From Aquanectria penicillioides (Eukaryota > Ascomycota > Sordariomycetes > Hypocreales > Nectriaceae): a stretch of 64,000 nucleotides of DNA. Under the pieces are notes generated by a model that was given only the letters and a program-made list of their open reading frames with translations, ran no database searches and was not told where the DNA came from. The stretch is from assembly GCA_003415625.1 (NCBI GenBank), contig PYIU01000008.1, positions 2,170,001-2,234,000 on the forward strand, in the 5' to 3' direction. The first letter of the stretch is position 1. Each line of letters begins with the position of its first letter. Below, one piece after another: positions 26,935 through 40,400 of this stretch. The position numbers and the translations under genes are program-made.

Positions 26935-27217
26935 AAAATAGTAAAATAGTAAAATAGTAAAATAGTAAAATAGTAAAATAGTAAAATAGTAAAATAGTAA
27001 AATAGTAAAATAGTAAAATAGTAAAATAGTAAAATAGTAAAATAGTAAAATAGTAAAATAGTAAAATAGTAAAATAGTAAAATAGTAAAATAGTAAAATA
27101 GTAAAATAGTAAAATAGTAAAATAGTAAAATAGTAAAATAGTAAAATAGTAAAATAGTAAAATAATAAAATAGTAAAATAGTTAAATAGTTAAATAGTTA
27201 AATAGTAAAATAGTAAA
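26935..27217. repeat. 8 bp satellite (AAAATAGT)n
   Basis: About 35 near-perfect tandem copies of AAAATAGT are present. The last few vary (AATAATAA, GTTAAATA). The array sits between the C12/TA tract and the end of Helitron C. Confidence 0.95.
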
Positions 27218-27316
27218 AAAATAAATATAATAGCTAATATAAGTCTTAATATAATAGCTAATATAATAGTAAAAATAATAGTTAATATAATAGCTAAAAA
27301 TACAATAAATAAAACA
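27218..27316. other. Link sequence with 'tataatagctaa' repeats
   Basis: This is a short stretch of degenerate 'aatataatagcta' units next to the Helitron C end. 31 bp of it (27284-27314) are identical to 50261-50291, which lies in a minisatellite beside another Helitron junction. Confidence 0.5.
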
Positions 27317-27640
27317 GAAGGAGACATATAAATCGCTTGCAGCAAGCTGCCTTCTTATGCCTTTTAGAACAAAAGGTCTCTATACCCCCGACCCGCACTC
27401 TTCTCGCTCTCTCTCTATTTGATCCTTATGACCCACTATTCGCCGCTTTTAGATCATCACATAAATATCATATAATATATTTCTCCCTCTCTTACGGCCT
27501 TATTTCAACCTATTCATTATGGCCTATATGCCTCTTCTATTAATGATCTTTATGTGCCTTGCTTTATATAGATAATCTTTAGAGCTTGCATTTTCTAAAA
27601 TGCCTTTACTTTTTTAGGGGGGCAATGCATGCCTGCCTTA
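27317..27640. other. GC-normal island at the 3' end of Helitron C
   Basis: Base composition changes abruptly from about 15-20% GC to ordinary values, with CpG and CpA present again ('ccccgacccgcactcttctcgc'-like sequence around 27387-27410). A 68-codon open frame at 27337-27543 reflects the absence of RIP stops and has no recognisable domain. Confidence 0.7.
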
Positions 27641-27659
27641 TATAGCTATAATGCTACTC

Positions 27660-30600
27660 TATTATTACTTTAATATTCTATATAGAAACCCCTATAAAAA
27701 AGCCTATTTAGCTTAGCCTTAGCTATTATTCTATTATTAAGCTTTTATAACCTTTACTTAGCTATATATATTACGGCTAGTACTATATTTTCTATTATAT
27801 TAATTTACTATACTTTTAAGACTAGTATAATGCTATTTAATAAAATACCCTATAATAGCTATATATATAGGCTATAGGGATTGCACTTTAATAGCTCCTT
27901 TATTTATATAAATAACTTTACTTTTTAAAGCTCTAAAGCTATTTACTTTAGTATATATCTTTAGGATTTATAGTCTATATATATAAATATAGCTATATAT
28001 AGAAGACCTTAATAGATTGCCTTTCTTTTCTACTATCCCTACTTTACTATAGGGCTAATTATAATAATTATTAATAGCAATAGAATTATTTCTAGCAGTA
28101 TATCTATAAACCAATAGTTCTATATTATATTTCCCTTTAAGATAATATTAGCTAATAGACTAAAATAGAGAATAATATCTATTAAAATTTAATGCCCTAA
28201 AAACTTTAAATCTATAATAACCTTTTATACTATATACTGCACTCTATTAACTAGCTTAAGGCCTTAATATATATTATTATTTACTATAATAGGTATGCCT
28301 AATATAAAAGTAAAAATACTAAATATTAAAATAAAGCTTTAATTGCTATACTTAAGTATTATAATGGCCTTAGCCTTAAAGGGATCCCTATTCTTTTATT
28401 TATATAATAATAGAAAGATATATATTATTGCCCTACCTTTATATTGCTTATAGTATAATAAAATTGCCTTTATATTTAAATTTTAGCGGTTTTAGTTTAA
28501 TAAAGTAATTACTATAATCCCTTTACTTTAGGGAATTGATTGCTTAGGCATATAGTATTGCTAGTTTAATATCTTTAGATTTAATTTATTTTACTCTCCC
28601 TTTTAGATCCTTTTAAGGAGCCTCTATAGATTAAAGTCCCTAATTGCTTAAACTTACTTATTTAATATAATAATAGACTTAAACTTATATTAAATTGTAT
28701 AGCCTCTATTATATTGCTATACCTTTTTAATCTACCTTTTTATATTAGTCTTTAATTCTATTTTTATTGCATTAAGTAATATTATTATTTTTATTATTAA
28801 ATAGAACTAATAGAAGTCTCTATAGAATAGCATTATAAAGATACTATTAAATAGCTCCTTACTATTATAGTATTAATAGAGCTTATTATTAGCAATATAT
28901 AGTATTTGCCTATTAAGTATACTTACCTTATTTATAATTAGCAGTAGCTTTTCCTTTTATTGTATCTATACTATATCTTTAACTTAAGGGAGATATACTT
29001 TATTAATATCTTTTATCTTTTTAATGCTTATATTATATATTAAGTGGATTATTATACTATTAATTTAGGCTACTACTATATTAAATATAGCTATTATTAA
29101 TATATAATTTAATATACTTTTTTTATAGAAAAGGCAAGCTAATGCCTTAATAATTCTAGACTTTTCTATATTGCCTTCTTTATTAATATATTATAATAGT
29201 AATTCCTTTAGTGCTTCTTTACTGCTATTATACTTTACTATATTAAGATATTAATATATTAATATAAATGCAATATATTAATAATAGTTTAATATAAACT
29301 ATTATAAAATAGCTTGCTTAATATCCTTAAATATTATTAATAGCACTATCTTTACTATAATTAAGGGCTCTATAATGCTAAGGTCTATAGATATTAATAG
29401 CATTATATTATCTTTATTTTTATTTAGTTTAATTAATGCTTTATTAAAGCTATTAAATACTTTTACTATTACTTATAATAGTATCTTTACTATACTATTA
29501 ATTACTATAGCCCTTTAGATCCCTTAAATCTTACTTTTAATTTCCCTAAATATATAGTTTTATTAGCTTTTAATTGCCTTTAGCTATAATATTTATAGGG
29601 TTAATATTTTTATTTAATTAATAGGCCTAAGCCCTTTAGTAATAATAAGGTTTAACTTTTGCTTAAACCCTTATATATTCTTTTAAAACTATATAAGCTG
29701 CTATAGCATTTCTAATAGTTGCTATAACCCTACTATAATTTTATTGGCCCTAATAGTAAAGCATACTATATTAATTAATTGCTTTAAATTGCTATATTAA
29801 TTGCTATAATATCTCTTACCTTTCTTATTAATATCCTTACTATTAGTATTTATTGCACTATTGCCTTTATCTTTAGTATCTATCTCCCTTAATATAGCCT
29901 AAAGCTTTATATTTTACTTAATATTTTTTATTAATCTCTTTAATAATTAAATATTTATTGCTATTTACTAAAGCCTATTAGGCATTTTATTTTATTACTA
30001 TATTTATATATTATAAATATTACTGCTATAAGACTTTAAGAACTATTCTTATAGAATAAAGAGACTAAAATACTAAATAGCTACTCTTTATAGATTATCT
30101 ATTTATTAGTATATATTTTATAGTAGCTACTTTCTTTAAAGCACTTACCTATAATAATGCTATATATCTTTTTTATAGCTAAAATTTATATTAATAAATC
30201 TATTAAAGCTAATAATAGCTAGCTTATTTAGCTTTTATATTACCTATATCTATTACTTTAATCCCTTTTAACTATTATTAAATAGTATAAAATACTTATA
30301 ATAGCTGCTTATAGACTTACTTTATAATATAACTATTTTTATATAGTTATATAGGCATATATTCTATAATATATCTTTATAGTATATATATGCCTTTAAG
30401 TATAAAAGCTTTTAGCTGCTTGCTCCTAAAGTAATAATATTTGCTTTTATTTAATTCTCCCCTTCTATATTCTTTTAGCACTCTTTTAAATAGTCCTACT
30501 GCTATATAAAGAATTAATATAGGCTTATTATATTTAGAAATACCTATTAATGCATACTGCTATATTTATTAAAAAAGCCTAATATACTAAATATTATTTT

Positions 30601-33000
30601 TACTTAAAAAAATAGCTTTTTTATAAAGATTTAATTTATAACCTTTAGGAAGTATTGCTTTATATTACTCTATTAGCGCTACTGCCTAACTGCTTAAAAT
30701 AGCACTAAAGTTTATAATAGCCTAGCTATTTATAATAGCTCTATTATTTAGGCGCTATTAGCTATAATGCTACTATTAGCCTATATAAGCTAAAGCATTT
30801 TTATAGCTATTATAGCTTGCTTTTAGATTAGGTTCTTTACTTTTATTATATAGTTTATTAAATAGTATATAAGTGCTATAGTCTTTATTTATATACTAAT
30901 AAATAATATATTATAGTTATACTAAAGGCTAGCTACTATAATTAAGTTCTATCTATTTACTATAGTATAGTTGCATTATAGGTATAAAATGCTTTAGGCT
31001 ATATATATTGTTTTCTTTATTAGGTCCTATAGTATATTAAAGCAATAAAGATAGCGCTTTACTATTAGTTAGCTAAGGGAATACTTTAGGTATATTAGGC
31101 TATATATATAAATCTATATATTGCTAGTATAGAAGTTTGCTTTCTTTTTAAACTACTCTATTAATAAGAGCCTTACTATTATTAAGTCTAATATATTAGT
31201 ATATATTAATTGCTTTAATGCCTTTAACTTAAAGGAGGCTATATTTAATTGCTATTACTTTATTAATTAAAATTTATATTTATTTCTATTTATTATTATA
31301 GGCTGCTTTATATACCTTTATAAATATACTATTAATATAGTAAATAAGCCTTTTTTAGTCTCTCTTTTATGCATTTGCCTCTCTTTTTTATTCTTTATTT
31401 CCTTATGCCTCTTTTAGCCCTATATATAAGCCTTTATTATTTACTATAATAGGTCTTAAGTCTATATTTTTATATACCTAAAGAAGCCTATATAGATATA
31501 GGGCACTATACTTATTTATTTTTATAGCGCTATAATAGTAATTAATATATTTAAATATAAATAAATTCTTTATATTAATATAATACTAAAAGAATAAATG
31601 CATTTTATAGTAAAAGAAGATTATTAAGCTAATAGAATTAAATATTATAAGCCTTAACCTCTTTATAAATTGATTTAAATCTTATAAGAACCGCTTTATA
31701 TTATTTAAATTATATAATTAATATATAATAAGCTACAATATAATTAAGTTTATAATATTATTTAAGTTTAATATAAATTAAATTACTAGTATATTATAGT
31801 AAATAAATAGTAATTTAATCCTTCTATATATTGCTAAATTTATCTCCTTTAATTTAGTTTAATTATATCTAAAGGCTATTAAATACTTAAGTAATTTCTT
31901 TATTTCTTTATCCTTTATATACCCTACTATCTTTAGTTTAGCTTTAGCTGCCTTAAGCCTTATAGGCATAAGGTCCTATATAATCCACTTAATCTACTTA
32001 TAGTTACTTCTAGCTATATTAACTATACTTACTTTTCTATTCTTTAATTAAATCTCTATATTAAATATTAAAAATAAAAAGATATAGTGGCTTAAGAACT
32101 ATTTACTATACCGCTAGAGCACTGCCTGCACCTAAGGCTATAGGCCTATATTTTAAAGCCCTATTAGCTCTTTTTGGATTGTATTATAAAATGCTATACT
32201 AAAACTTAAACTTTTTAGCTCTATAATGGCCTCTTTACTGCACTATAGGCTATCTCCTTTATATAGAAATAGTATTAAAAATAATTTTATAAAGAACTAT
32301 ATATTATTAAAGTTAGTAAATATATTACCCTTTAATATATAAATATATAAATGCTATAATCTTTCTTATTTAATACCTTTACTGCCTTTACTATTTGCTA
32401 ATATATTTATAGTAAATTATAGTATCTTTATATTAAATAACTACTATTTAATATTTACTATAAATATTCCTAAGGATATAATCTTATTAATTAATATTCT
32501 TAAGCCTAATATTTATATTTTATTATCTTTATTATTACTAAAGGTATAGTTCTCTTTAGCTTACTATAATTAAGGCTGCTCTATTATCTATATAATTTAA
32601 TCCTAATCCTTTAGATCTTTTACTATAGTATTTATATCTTAAGGCTTTTTATCCTTAATGCTTTAATTAATTAAAGGCATAAGCTATACTATTTTAATTC
32701 TCTTTCTAATAGTAGGTTCTTAATGGTCTATACATTAATAAAGCAACCCTAGTATATTGCCTTTTGCTTTACTTTAGCTATATAGCTTGGCTTTATTAAT
32801 ATAAATATTTTAATAGTAAGGGTTATTTTACTTTAGCTATACTAATGCCCTTTTAACTTTATATCTTTATACTAATAGTAGCTTTATTAAATCTTAAGGT
32901 ATTAGCTTCTTATGCCTATATTAAAATATATAAATACTATTTAAAACCTTTAATAGTAAATATAATAAAACCTTTACTATAAGATCCTATATATTATTTA
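27660..33000 (-). pseudogene. Helitron RepHel (Rep/HUH plus PIF1-type helicase), RIP-inactivated
   Basis: Read on the minus strand through TAA/TAG stops, the family landmarks occur in the right order. The Rep HUH region lies near 31485-31522, reading 'KYSALYLYRLLQV' where the family has an A-L-H-x-H-G-L-L-W pattern, so both His are Tyr. Helicase Walker A is near 29140-29192 ('NKEGNIEKS' for GGEGGTGKS). Motif II is near 28918-28952 ('LLIINKVSIL' for LLIIDEVSML). The 'GDFxQF' block is near 28801-28850 ('RDFYQF'). A 'LLNQNR' block is near 28490-28530. The C-terminal 'PYSLYIQL' block is near 27830-27880. The frame ends near 27660. The N-terminal limit is not resolved. With HUH, Walker A and the motif II Asp lost it cannot encode an active transposase. 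Confidence 0.88.
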
Positions 33001-36000
33001 AGAATATAATAATATACCCTTTAATATAGTGCATATAGTTGCTTCCTTACTTGCCTTTTCTAGTAATATACATCCTTATAATAAAACTAAATAAGGAGTA
33101 TATAGCAATTAGCTTTTCCTTAAAAATAGTTAATCCCTTTAGTTTATTTAGGTATATATATTTGCAATTTAAGCTTTTATATATAAAGGCCTTATTGCTA
33201 ATTATTAAGGAAGATAGTGCATAAATATAGTTATTATAGCACTATATATTTTAGCCAATTAAGTAATATACTATATAGTTAAAGGGATACTGCTAAAGAG
33301 CTTCCTTATAGACTGCAATTTAATCTTTTTAACTTATAGGCTATAGATTATATTTATCTATCTTACTATAATAGACCTTATATATCTATATTAATAGAAT
33401 ATCTTTATAATAAAAGGCCTTATAAAAGGTAGCTATAATAAACACTTTTATTTTATTTAATATAAATATATACTAAAAGTAGCTTTTATTAATAGCTTTT
33501 AATTTATTAAAGTCTTCCTTAAGGCCATTTATTAATACTTTAATAATTGCTTACTATTAATTAATACTGCTAATTTACTTTATATATATTTACTTTACCC
33601 TTAGCCCTATATTATTACTTTAGCTTAGCCTTTTAATAGACTATTTACTAATGCCTTACCTACTATCTTTATTACTATTTCTATAGTTTTTACTACTACT
33701 TATAGTAAAGACTTAATAATAGGTTTTATTACTATTAGTATTTATTTTATTAATAACTATAATAATATTCTTTATTATTTCTATACTTAATTCTTTTACT
33801 TTAGGGCCTATTAAAAGGTCTTTATTATTTAAAGCTTTAGTAGGGCATTTTTAAACTCTATAGTAAATAGTATTACTATTACTGCTTTATAGTATAGGCA
33901 AAACTGCATAATATTATAAGGCTTTTAATTAACTAATAATATATATATTTATTTTATTTAGTAAGCTTTTTTTATTTGCATTAACTTTACTATTAACTTA
34001 AAAAATAGATATTTATTTAAGCTACTATTACTTACTCTTTATTAATGCTTTTAATAGCTTTATATTTATAGCTTACTTAAGTAGCTATAAGCTAAAAGGT
34101 ATAAATTAAATTTTAGCTTTAATCCTTTTATTAATAGGCTAAGAATATTGCAAACTTAAAGGTAGTATCTATATATTTAAGGGTAATATTTATAGTATAT
34201 CTTATAATAACTATAAGCTATTAGCTATTATTTTTATAATATTGCTATAATTTAGGGCTTATTTTCTTTTGCCTTTAAAATCTATACCTTTATTATTATT
34301 ATAATATAAGCTTTAGAATATTATTAATACTATATTTTTAGTTATAGCTAATTATATATTTATTGCTAATAGTATATAAAAAATATACTTAAGATTTAAA
34401 TGGCCTATCTTTTTACCTTTTTGCCTTTTAAAAGGCCTAATTGCTCTTTTACTTATTATAGCCTACTACTCTATTAGGCTGATCTTATGCCTAGCTAAAA
34501 TGCTATTAAAGTGGGAGAATATAAAGCAAGCTGCAATTAATATCTTACTATATATACTATTGCTATTAAAGCTATACTAATGCCTAAATGCATTCTCTTT
34601 AGAGTTAATCTTACTATTTTTAATACTATTTAAGGATATTAATATTAATATAATAGCTTTATTATAAATAATATCTTCTTTATTAATATAGCTTTAGCTT
34701 ATTAAAGTATTAGAATTATCTATTAATTAACTTTATTTACTATTACTTTAGGCTATTATAATAAAGGCAATTAATTATTTACTATTATATATCTTTAGCC
34801 TTAATAGCTTTTACTTTTAGCTTTTTATAACTATTTGCTATAATTAATAATCTATATAGTGCTATTACTATACTTCTATTTTACTCTTTTAGTAGCTTTC
34901 TTTTGCTATAATGCTTTATGCTTTAGTAAGGATATTCTTTATATACTTTTAAAGCAATTTAACCCTTTTAATAGCTTGCTAATATAACCTTTTTAGTACC
35001 CTAAATAATACCTTATAAGTAGCTATTAACTATAAGCTATAATAACCTTAATACTTTAGCTTTTTAAGGTCTAGCTTAAATATTTAGTATCTTTATTACT
35101 TTTATTGCTATAGTATTTATTGTAACTATATATAAAAAATACCTATAAAATATATATATTTTCCTAAAAAACTTTTTTAATCCATTTTAATATATAGTCT
35201 TAAAATATCTTTAGATAGCTTAATTCCATTAATATTACATTTATATAAATACACTAAATATAACTCTATATATTAGTAACTTTACTATAATTATAATAGA
35301 ATAGATATTCTATTTTATAACTTTATTTTTTATTTATATTGCTTTCTTTATATTTAGCCTTTTTTAAATCTATAATAGTATTAAAAGCTTAAGCTATAGA
35401 GCGCTCCCTATAGATACTGCTATTAAAGTCTAACCCTTACTTATTATAGGCTTTTTAATCTTAATATCTTTTGGCTTTAATAATTGCATTTAGTTTATTT
35501 ATATAATTATAATATAGTTTAGATTTTCTATAAAAGTAAGTTATTTCCTTTAGGGAAAGTCTATAATACTATAACTTATTCTTTTCCTTTATCTCTTCTT
35601 ACCTTTATAAAATATCTTTTGCTAAAAGGAAAGGTTTTACTATTTTAAATGCTAGAATGCCTTTAATATTTACTTAAAGCTTAAATAATAATATAACTAT
35701 ATACTTTTTTATAAAGCCCTATATATTAACTTAATTTACTTTTTCTTTTTAGTATTATATAAAAGATCTTAATGCTAAAACTATTAAAAGAGTATACTTT
35801 ATGCCCCTTGCCTAGCTGCTTACCCTATAGTATATTGCACTTAAAGCAAGTAATAACTAAAATGGGTTTACTAAAGCAATTCTTTTTAGCATTAATCTCT
35901 CTATTTATAATTAAATAAGCTTCTTTACTTTAAACTTTACTATATTAACTATAGTATAGATAGGTATTAGTGCCTAATAAATAGATAGATAGGTAGTTTT

Positions 36001-37109
36001 AGATATATAGCTATATATATTTATATACCTTAATTTAAGAAATTAAATAAATAGATAGCCTTAAAGAAAAAGTAAGTAAAATTATTAACTATATTATTCT
36101 TACTATTATTATTTATAATTATTTATATTAATTATAAGTTATTACCTTTTGACTTTCTCTATAATAGATATTAATTATTATTAGCATTAAAATATACTTT
36201 TTTTTTATATTTAATTTATTTTCTATTATACCTTCCTTTATAAGCCTAATAGGCTCTATCCTTTATATAGGCTAGATTGGCTTAAAGAAGGACATTAAGC
36301 TGCTTTTTAATAATAATTAATTGCAATACTATACCTTTATTTAACTATTATCTTATATTACTTTTAGATTGCTAAATAAAATACCTTATTAAAGCTATTA
36401 CCCCTTTATAATCTTTATTATCTTCCCTATCTATAAATAGCCTTAATCTATTTTATATAGTAAGATAATTAATAAGCCTAAATCTATCTTTACTTTAAGA
36501 GCATTATTTTCTTGCTTTAGGCATATTATTAGCCTTTTAAATTATAATATTATAATAAATCTACTAATACTAAAGCAAAATTATATCTTTATTATTATAT
36601 TAAACTTTTAATCTTTCCTAAAAAGGGGTCTGCCTAATACTATATTTACTAGCCCTATTACTTTAGGTCCTAATATAGCTAGCTTAAGTTTATTTTATAA
36701 AGAGATTATATTTAAATTTCTATTACTATTAAAAAAATTATTTAAATAAATAGTATTAAATAAAAGAGAGTTATCCCTTAATACTTCTATTATATTATTT
36801 AAATAACCTTACTTTATATTACTAAATAATGCATACACTCCTTAATCTAAGCTACCTTTATTTAATATAAAATCTACTTTTAGTCTTACTTTAGCTTTAT
36901 TAAATAATATAGATAAGCTATAAGGGCCTAATAACCTTAATAATAGATCCTTTAATACTACTATCCCTATAATAAATATAATTAATTAAAACCTCTATAA
37001 TTATAAGTGCAAATAACTACTATATAATCTCTACTTTATCTATATAAAGCAGTTCTTTACTTATTTATATACTATATTTACTATAGTATTCTAATATTAA
37101 TGCAATATT
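33000..37109 (-). other. 5' part of Helitron C, no identified gene
   Basis: This is moderately RIP-mutated sequence upstream of the recognisable Rep domain. In fungal Helitrons several hundred residues precede the HUH domain, so part of this should be N-terminal RepHel coding sequence. I could not identify a motif. A 61-codon open frame at 33039-33224 on the opposite strand is hydrophobic and probably a chance frame. Confidence 0.45.
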
Positions 37110-37330
37110 AATTGAAATTAAATTACCCCTTTATAGCCACTTAAAAGATATATTCTCTATATTCCCTCTTGCTTCTATCTATAGATAGGATATGGCGCAT
37201 AATCTTAGAGCCCTATACAATAAATCCAATTGCCCTTTGGCCCTATAGCTAACCTCTATACCTTTAACCCTATTGTTCCAAAAGGCTTAAATGATAAAAT
37301 GGTGTATTAGGCCGCCTTTTTTAATTTTCT
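37110..37330. other. GC-normal island between the 5' ends of Helitrons C and D1
   Basis: This is a GC-richer stretch (for example 'ggatatggcgcata' near 37189 and 'ttaggccgcc' near 37310) between the two divergent elements. It contains no gene. It may contain the 5' terminus of C, but no terminal motif can be fixed. Confidence 0.6.
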
Positions 37331-37385
37331 TGTTATATATTATAAAGGCTCTTTAAAGAACTTAATTAAAATAAGTAAAATAATA

Positions 37386-37398
37386 ATATATATAAAAG
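37386..37398 (+). promoter_or_regulatory. TATA-like box at the 5' end of Helitron D
   Basis: 'atatataaaagc' lies about 25 bp inside the D boundary and is unchanged in D2 (near 58762). A TATA box would suit this position, but such strings are common in AT-rich DNA, so support is weak. Confidence 0.25.
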
Positions 37399-37479
37399 CT
37401 TTACTATCCTATACTATTATAGAGAAAAGAAATATAATAAATAGATAAACAATTTAATAAAAACCTCTTTTTTTCCCTT

Positions 37480-40400
37480 TTTTACCTTAAGTAGTATTTA
37501 CTGTCTTTAGTAGTAGAATTAGGGTATTTTAAATAGGTGTTTTTAGATCTCTATATTAAATGCCTTAAATATCTTTATTATTAAATTCTTTTTTATTTTT
37601 ATATTGTTTTTTATTATAATTAAATATTTTAATTATATTTTCTTAATTTATAGTAAATTAGGTTTTATTTATTATAAATTGGCTTTTACTAGTATTAAAT
37701 TAATCTTAATTAATAGTTAATTAAGTCTTAATAAAAATAGGTTTGCTTATACTAAAAGTAAATTAACTTCTATTAATAGTAAATTAACTTTAGCTTATAG
37801 AAGATTAGCTTTTAATAAAAATAAATTAGCTTTTAATAAAAATAGATTAAATTTCTATAGAAATAGATTAAGTTTTATTAATAGTAAATAAATTATTAAT
37901 TAAAGTAAATTAAATATTATTAATAATAGGCTAAAATTGCAATTATTTAATAAAGGCTTAAATATAAAGTATATTTAAATATTCTTTTTTACTAAAAGAG
38001 TTATTATAATTAATATTATTTAATATATTAATAAAATTAAATATATTAATACTATTTAATGCATTTTATATTATCTATATTATTTATATTATCTATTATT
38101 ATTTCTATATAGTAAGTATTTCCTTAAGCTTTAGGCTAATTCTATTAATAAAAACTAAATATTATAGAGATATTATAGTAATACAATTTATATAGATATA
38201 ATAAATTATTTTTTACTTAATTAAATTTATTAATATTAAGGTTTAAAGGGCATATCTCTATTTTATTAAAGATATAAATAGTCTTAATATTAGTATTAAT
38301 AATAGCAATATTACTATATTATATTTAAGGGTTATTAATATATTAATAGTATAAAGAGTAATAAAGTACTTTATATAGTTTATAGTAGCTTCTATAAAAA
38401 TAGAAGATCTTCTTTTTATTAATAATATATACTATTATTATAAAGTTAAATAGGCTATTATAGTTAATAACTATATTTAGCTATTTAAGACTATAATTAA
38501 AATAAAGTCTTTTAAAAGTAAGGGCAATTTCCTTATTAAGGAGTGGTCTAAAAGCCCTATAATTAAGCCAATATAGTAAAAGCCTATATTTAATTTAAAT
38601 AGTAAAGTTAGGCTTTAAAGCATTTAAAAATAGTATATAAAATAAATGCTAATATCTATAGAAATAAGGATAAAGACTTAAAAGGTATAGGCACCTTTAT
38701 ATAGTAGTTTTAATGCCCTAATAGGCATTATATAATTAAAAAGGTTAATAAAACTATAGCATTAAAGTTCCTTATTTAAAAAGCCTTAAAGAAAGGACTT
38801 TTTAAAAAGCACAATTATTAAATTAGCAATAATACTAATAAAGCTAATAATAGAGTTTCTAAAGGAAAATAGCTTATTTAATTTTAATAAATATAATTTA
38901 ATGCTATTTATATAGTATATTAGTTTTTTATAGTTTTAAGTTTTAAATTAAAAAGATATTATCTATTAATAGTATTTATAATTTTAAATTAATAATATTA
39001 ATATAGTAAAATTTAAGATTTTATATTTATTTTTTAATTAAAAGTTTAATTCTCTTAATAAAGTATTTAATTATTTAACTTTTTATATAAATGCAAAAAA
39101 ATATAAAATACTATTTATTAAATACTAAAAATATTTCTATTTATTTAAATAAAAAGTTCTATTAAATATTAAAAGATTAATATTAAATATAAATATTAAT
39201 AGTTTATTTTCTTTATTTTAAAGAAATTATATATATTTTTATATAAATTATATTAATTAAAGGATATATATTTAGCTAATAGTATTATAGTTTATATTAT
39301 TTATATATTGCTAATCTTAAAGAAGTTTAATTAATTCTTTAATATATATTAAATATAATACTAAAAATAGATTATTTTTATATCCTTTTTGCAATATTTA
39401 AGGCTTATAGATTTTAATAATTATAATTTTATTTATATTTAAATATTTAAGAGATTCTTAAAAAGATAGAAAAGGAAAGGGGTTTTTTAGGGATAGTTAA
39501 AAGGTTAGTTAAAATAAAGATTAAAGTAAAAGTTAAGATAAGGGTTAAAGTAAAGGCTAAAGAAATAGTTTAAATAATAGTTAAGGTAATAGTTAAAAAG
39601 TTAATTAAAGGGATTATTTAAGAAATAGTTATAATAATATTATATATATATATAAATATAAATATATAAAAGTATATATATAAATATAAGTATATATAAA
39701 TATTAAAGTTTTAAATAATATATATAAATAAATATATTAATAGATTTATTTAATAAAGAATAGATTAAAATTAAGCTATAATTTATAAATAAAATAATAA
39801 ATATAAAAGGAAATAAATAAATAAAGAATTAAATAGATATTATAAGCTAAAAGGAATAAATCTATTTATCTTTTTATTTATAAGATTTTATTATATAAAA
39901 TTATAATAGTTATTAATCTATATTTTTAATTAGCATTAAAATAGTAATTATCTCTACCTTTATTATATACTTAAGTATAAAGTAAAGGTTTTAAATAAAA
40001 TAGTAATAATATAATTATAATAAAGCATTATTATTTAAGTATAAATTAAATTTAAATTAATAAAAGGTTTTTAATATATTTATATTAATAAAAGTATAAT
40101 ACTAATAATAAAGGTATATTTTTATAGATATAATTAAAAATTAATAAAAAAATAAAAAGCCTAGCTAAAATAGTTATTATATCTTAAAGTATATTTAATA
40201 TTAATTATTAGTTTTTAGAATTATAAAATATATATTAGTAGTTATTAAAAAAGCAAATATATAGAATATTATATAAAATTGCCTATAGATTTAATTATAA
40301 TAAAGAATATAAGGTATATATAGACTATTATAATTAATATTTTTTTATTATTTTAATAAAAATATTTAAGTAAATCTATATATATATATATAAGTATAAA

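Larger units (their letters stand above)
27317..37330 (-). mobile_element. Helitron C (minus strand, about 10 kb)
   Basis: This is a rolling-circle transposon remnant with its 3' end on the left and its 5' end on the right. It is identified by the RepHel pseudogene it contains. It is only moderately RIP-mutated compared with D1 and F, and it keeps GC-normal stretches at both ends (27317-27640 and 37110-37330). A second, damaged copy of its 3' end is at 10613-11260. A perfect hairpin GCTTG-CAG-CAAGC lies near the left end (about 27333-27345) and could be the 3' subterminal hairpin. I see no clear CTRR end beyond it, so the exact terminus is open. It stands head to head with D1. Confidence 0.8.

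Noticed and set aside
26935..27217. A CRISPR-like array
   Set aside because: Units are 8 bp and contiguous without spacers, and the context is fungal.
27337..27543. A 68-codon protein gene
   Set aside because: The frame is open because the island lacks RIP stops. There is no recognisable domain, and it lies at a Helitron end on the strand opposite to its gene.
33039..33224. A 61-codon membrane protein
   Set aside because: Ile/Leu/Tyr-rich frames are expected by chance at this base composition, and it lies opposite the Helitron C coding strand.
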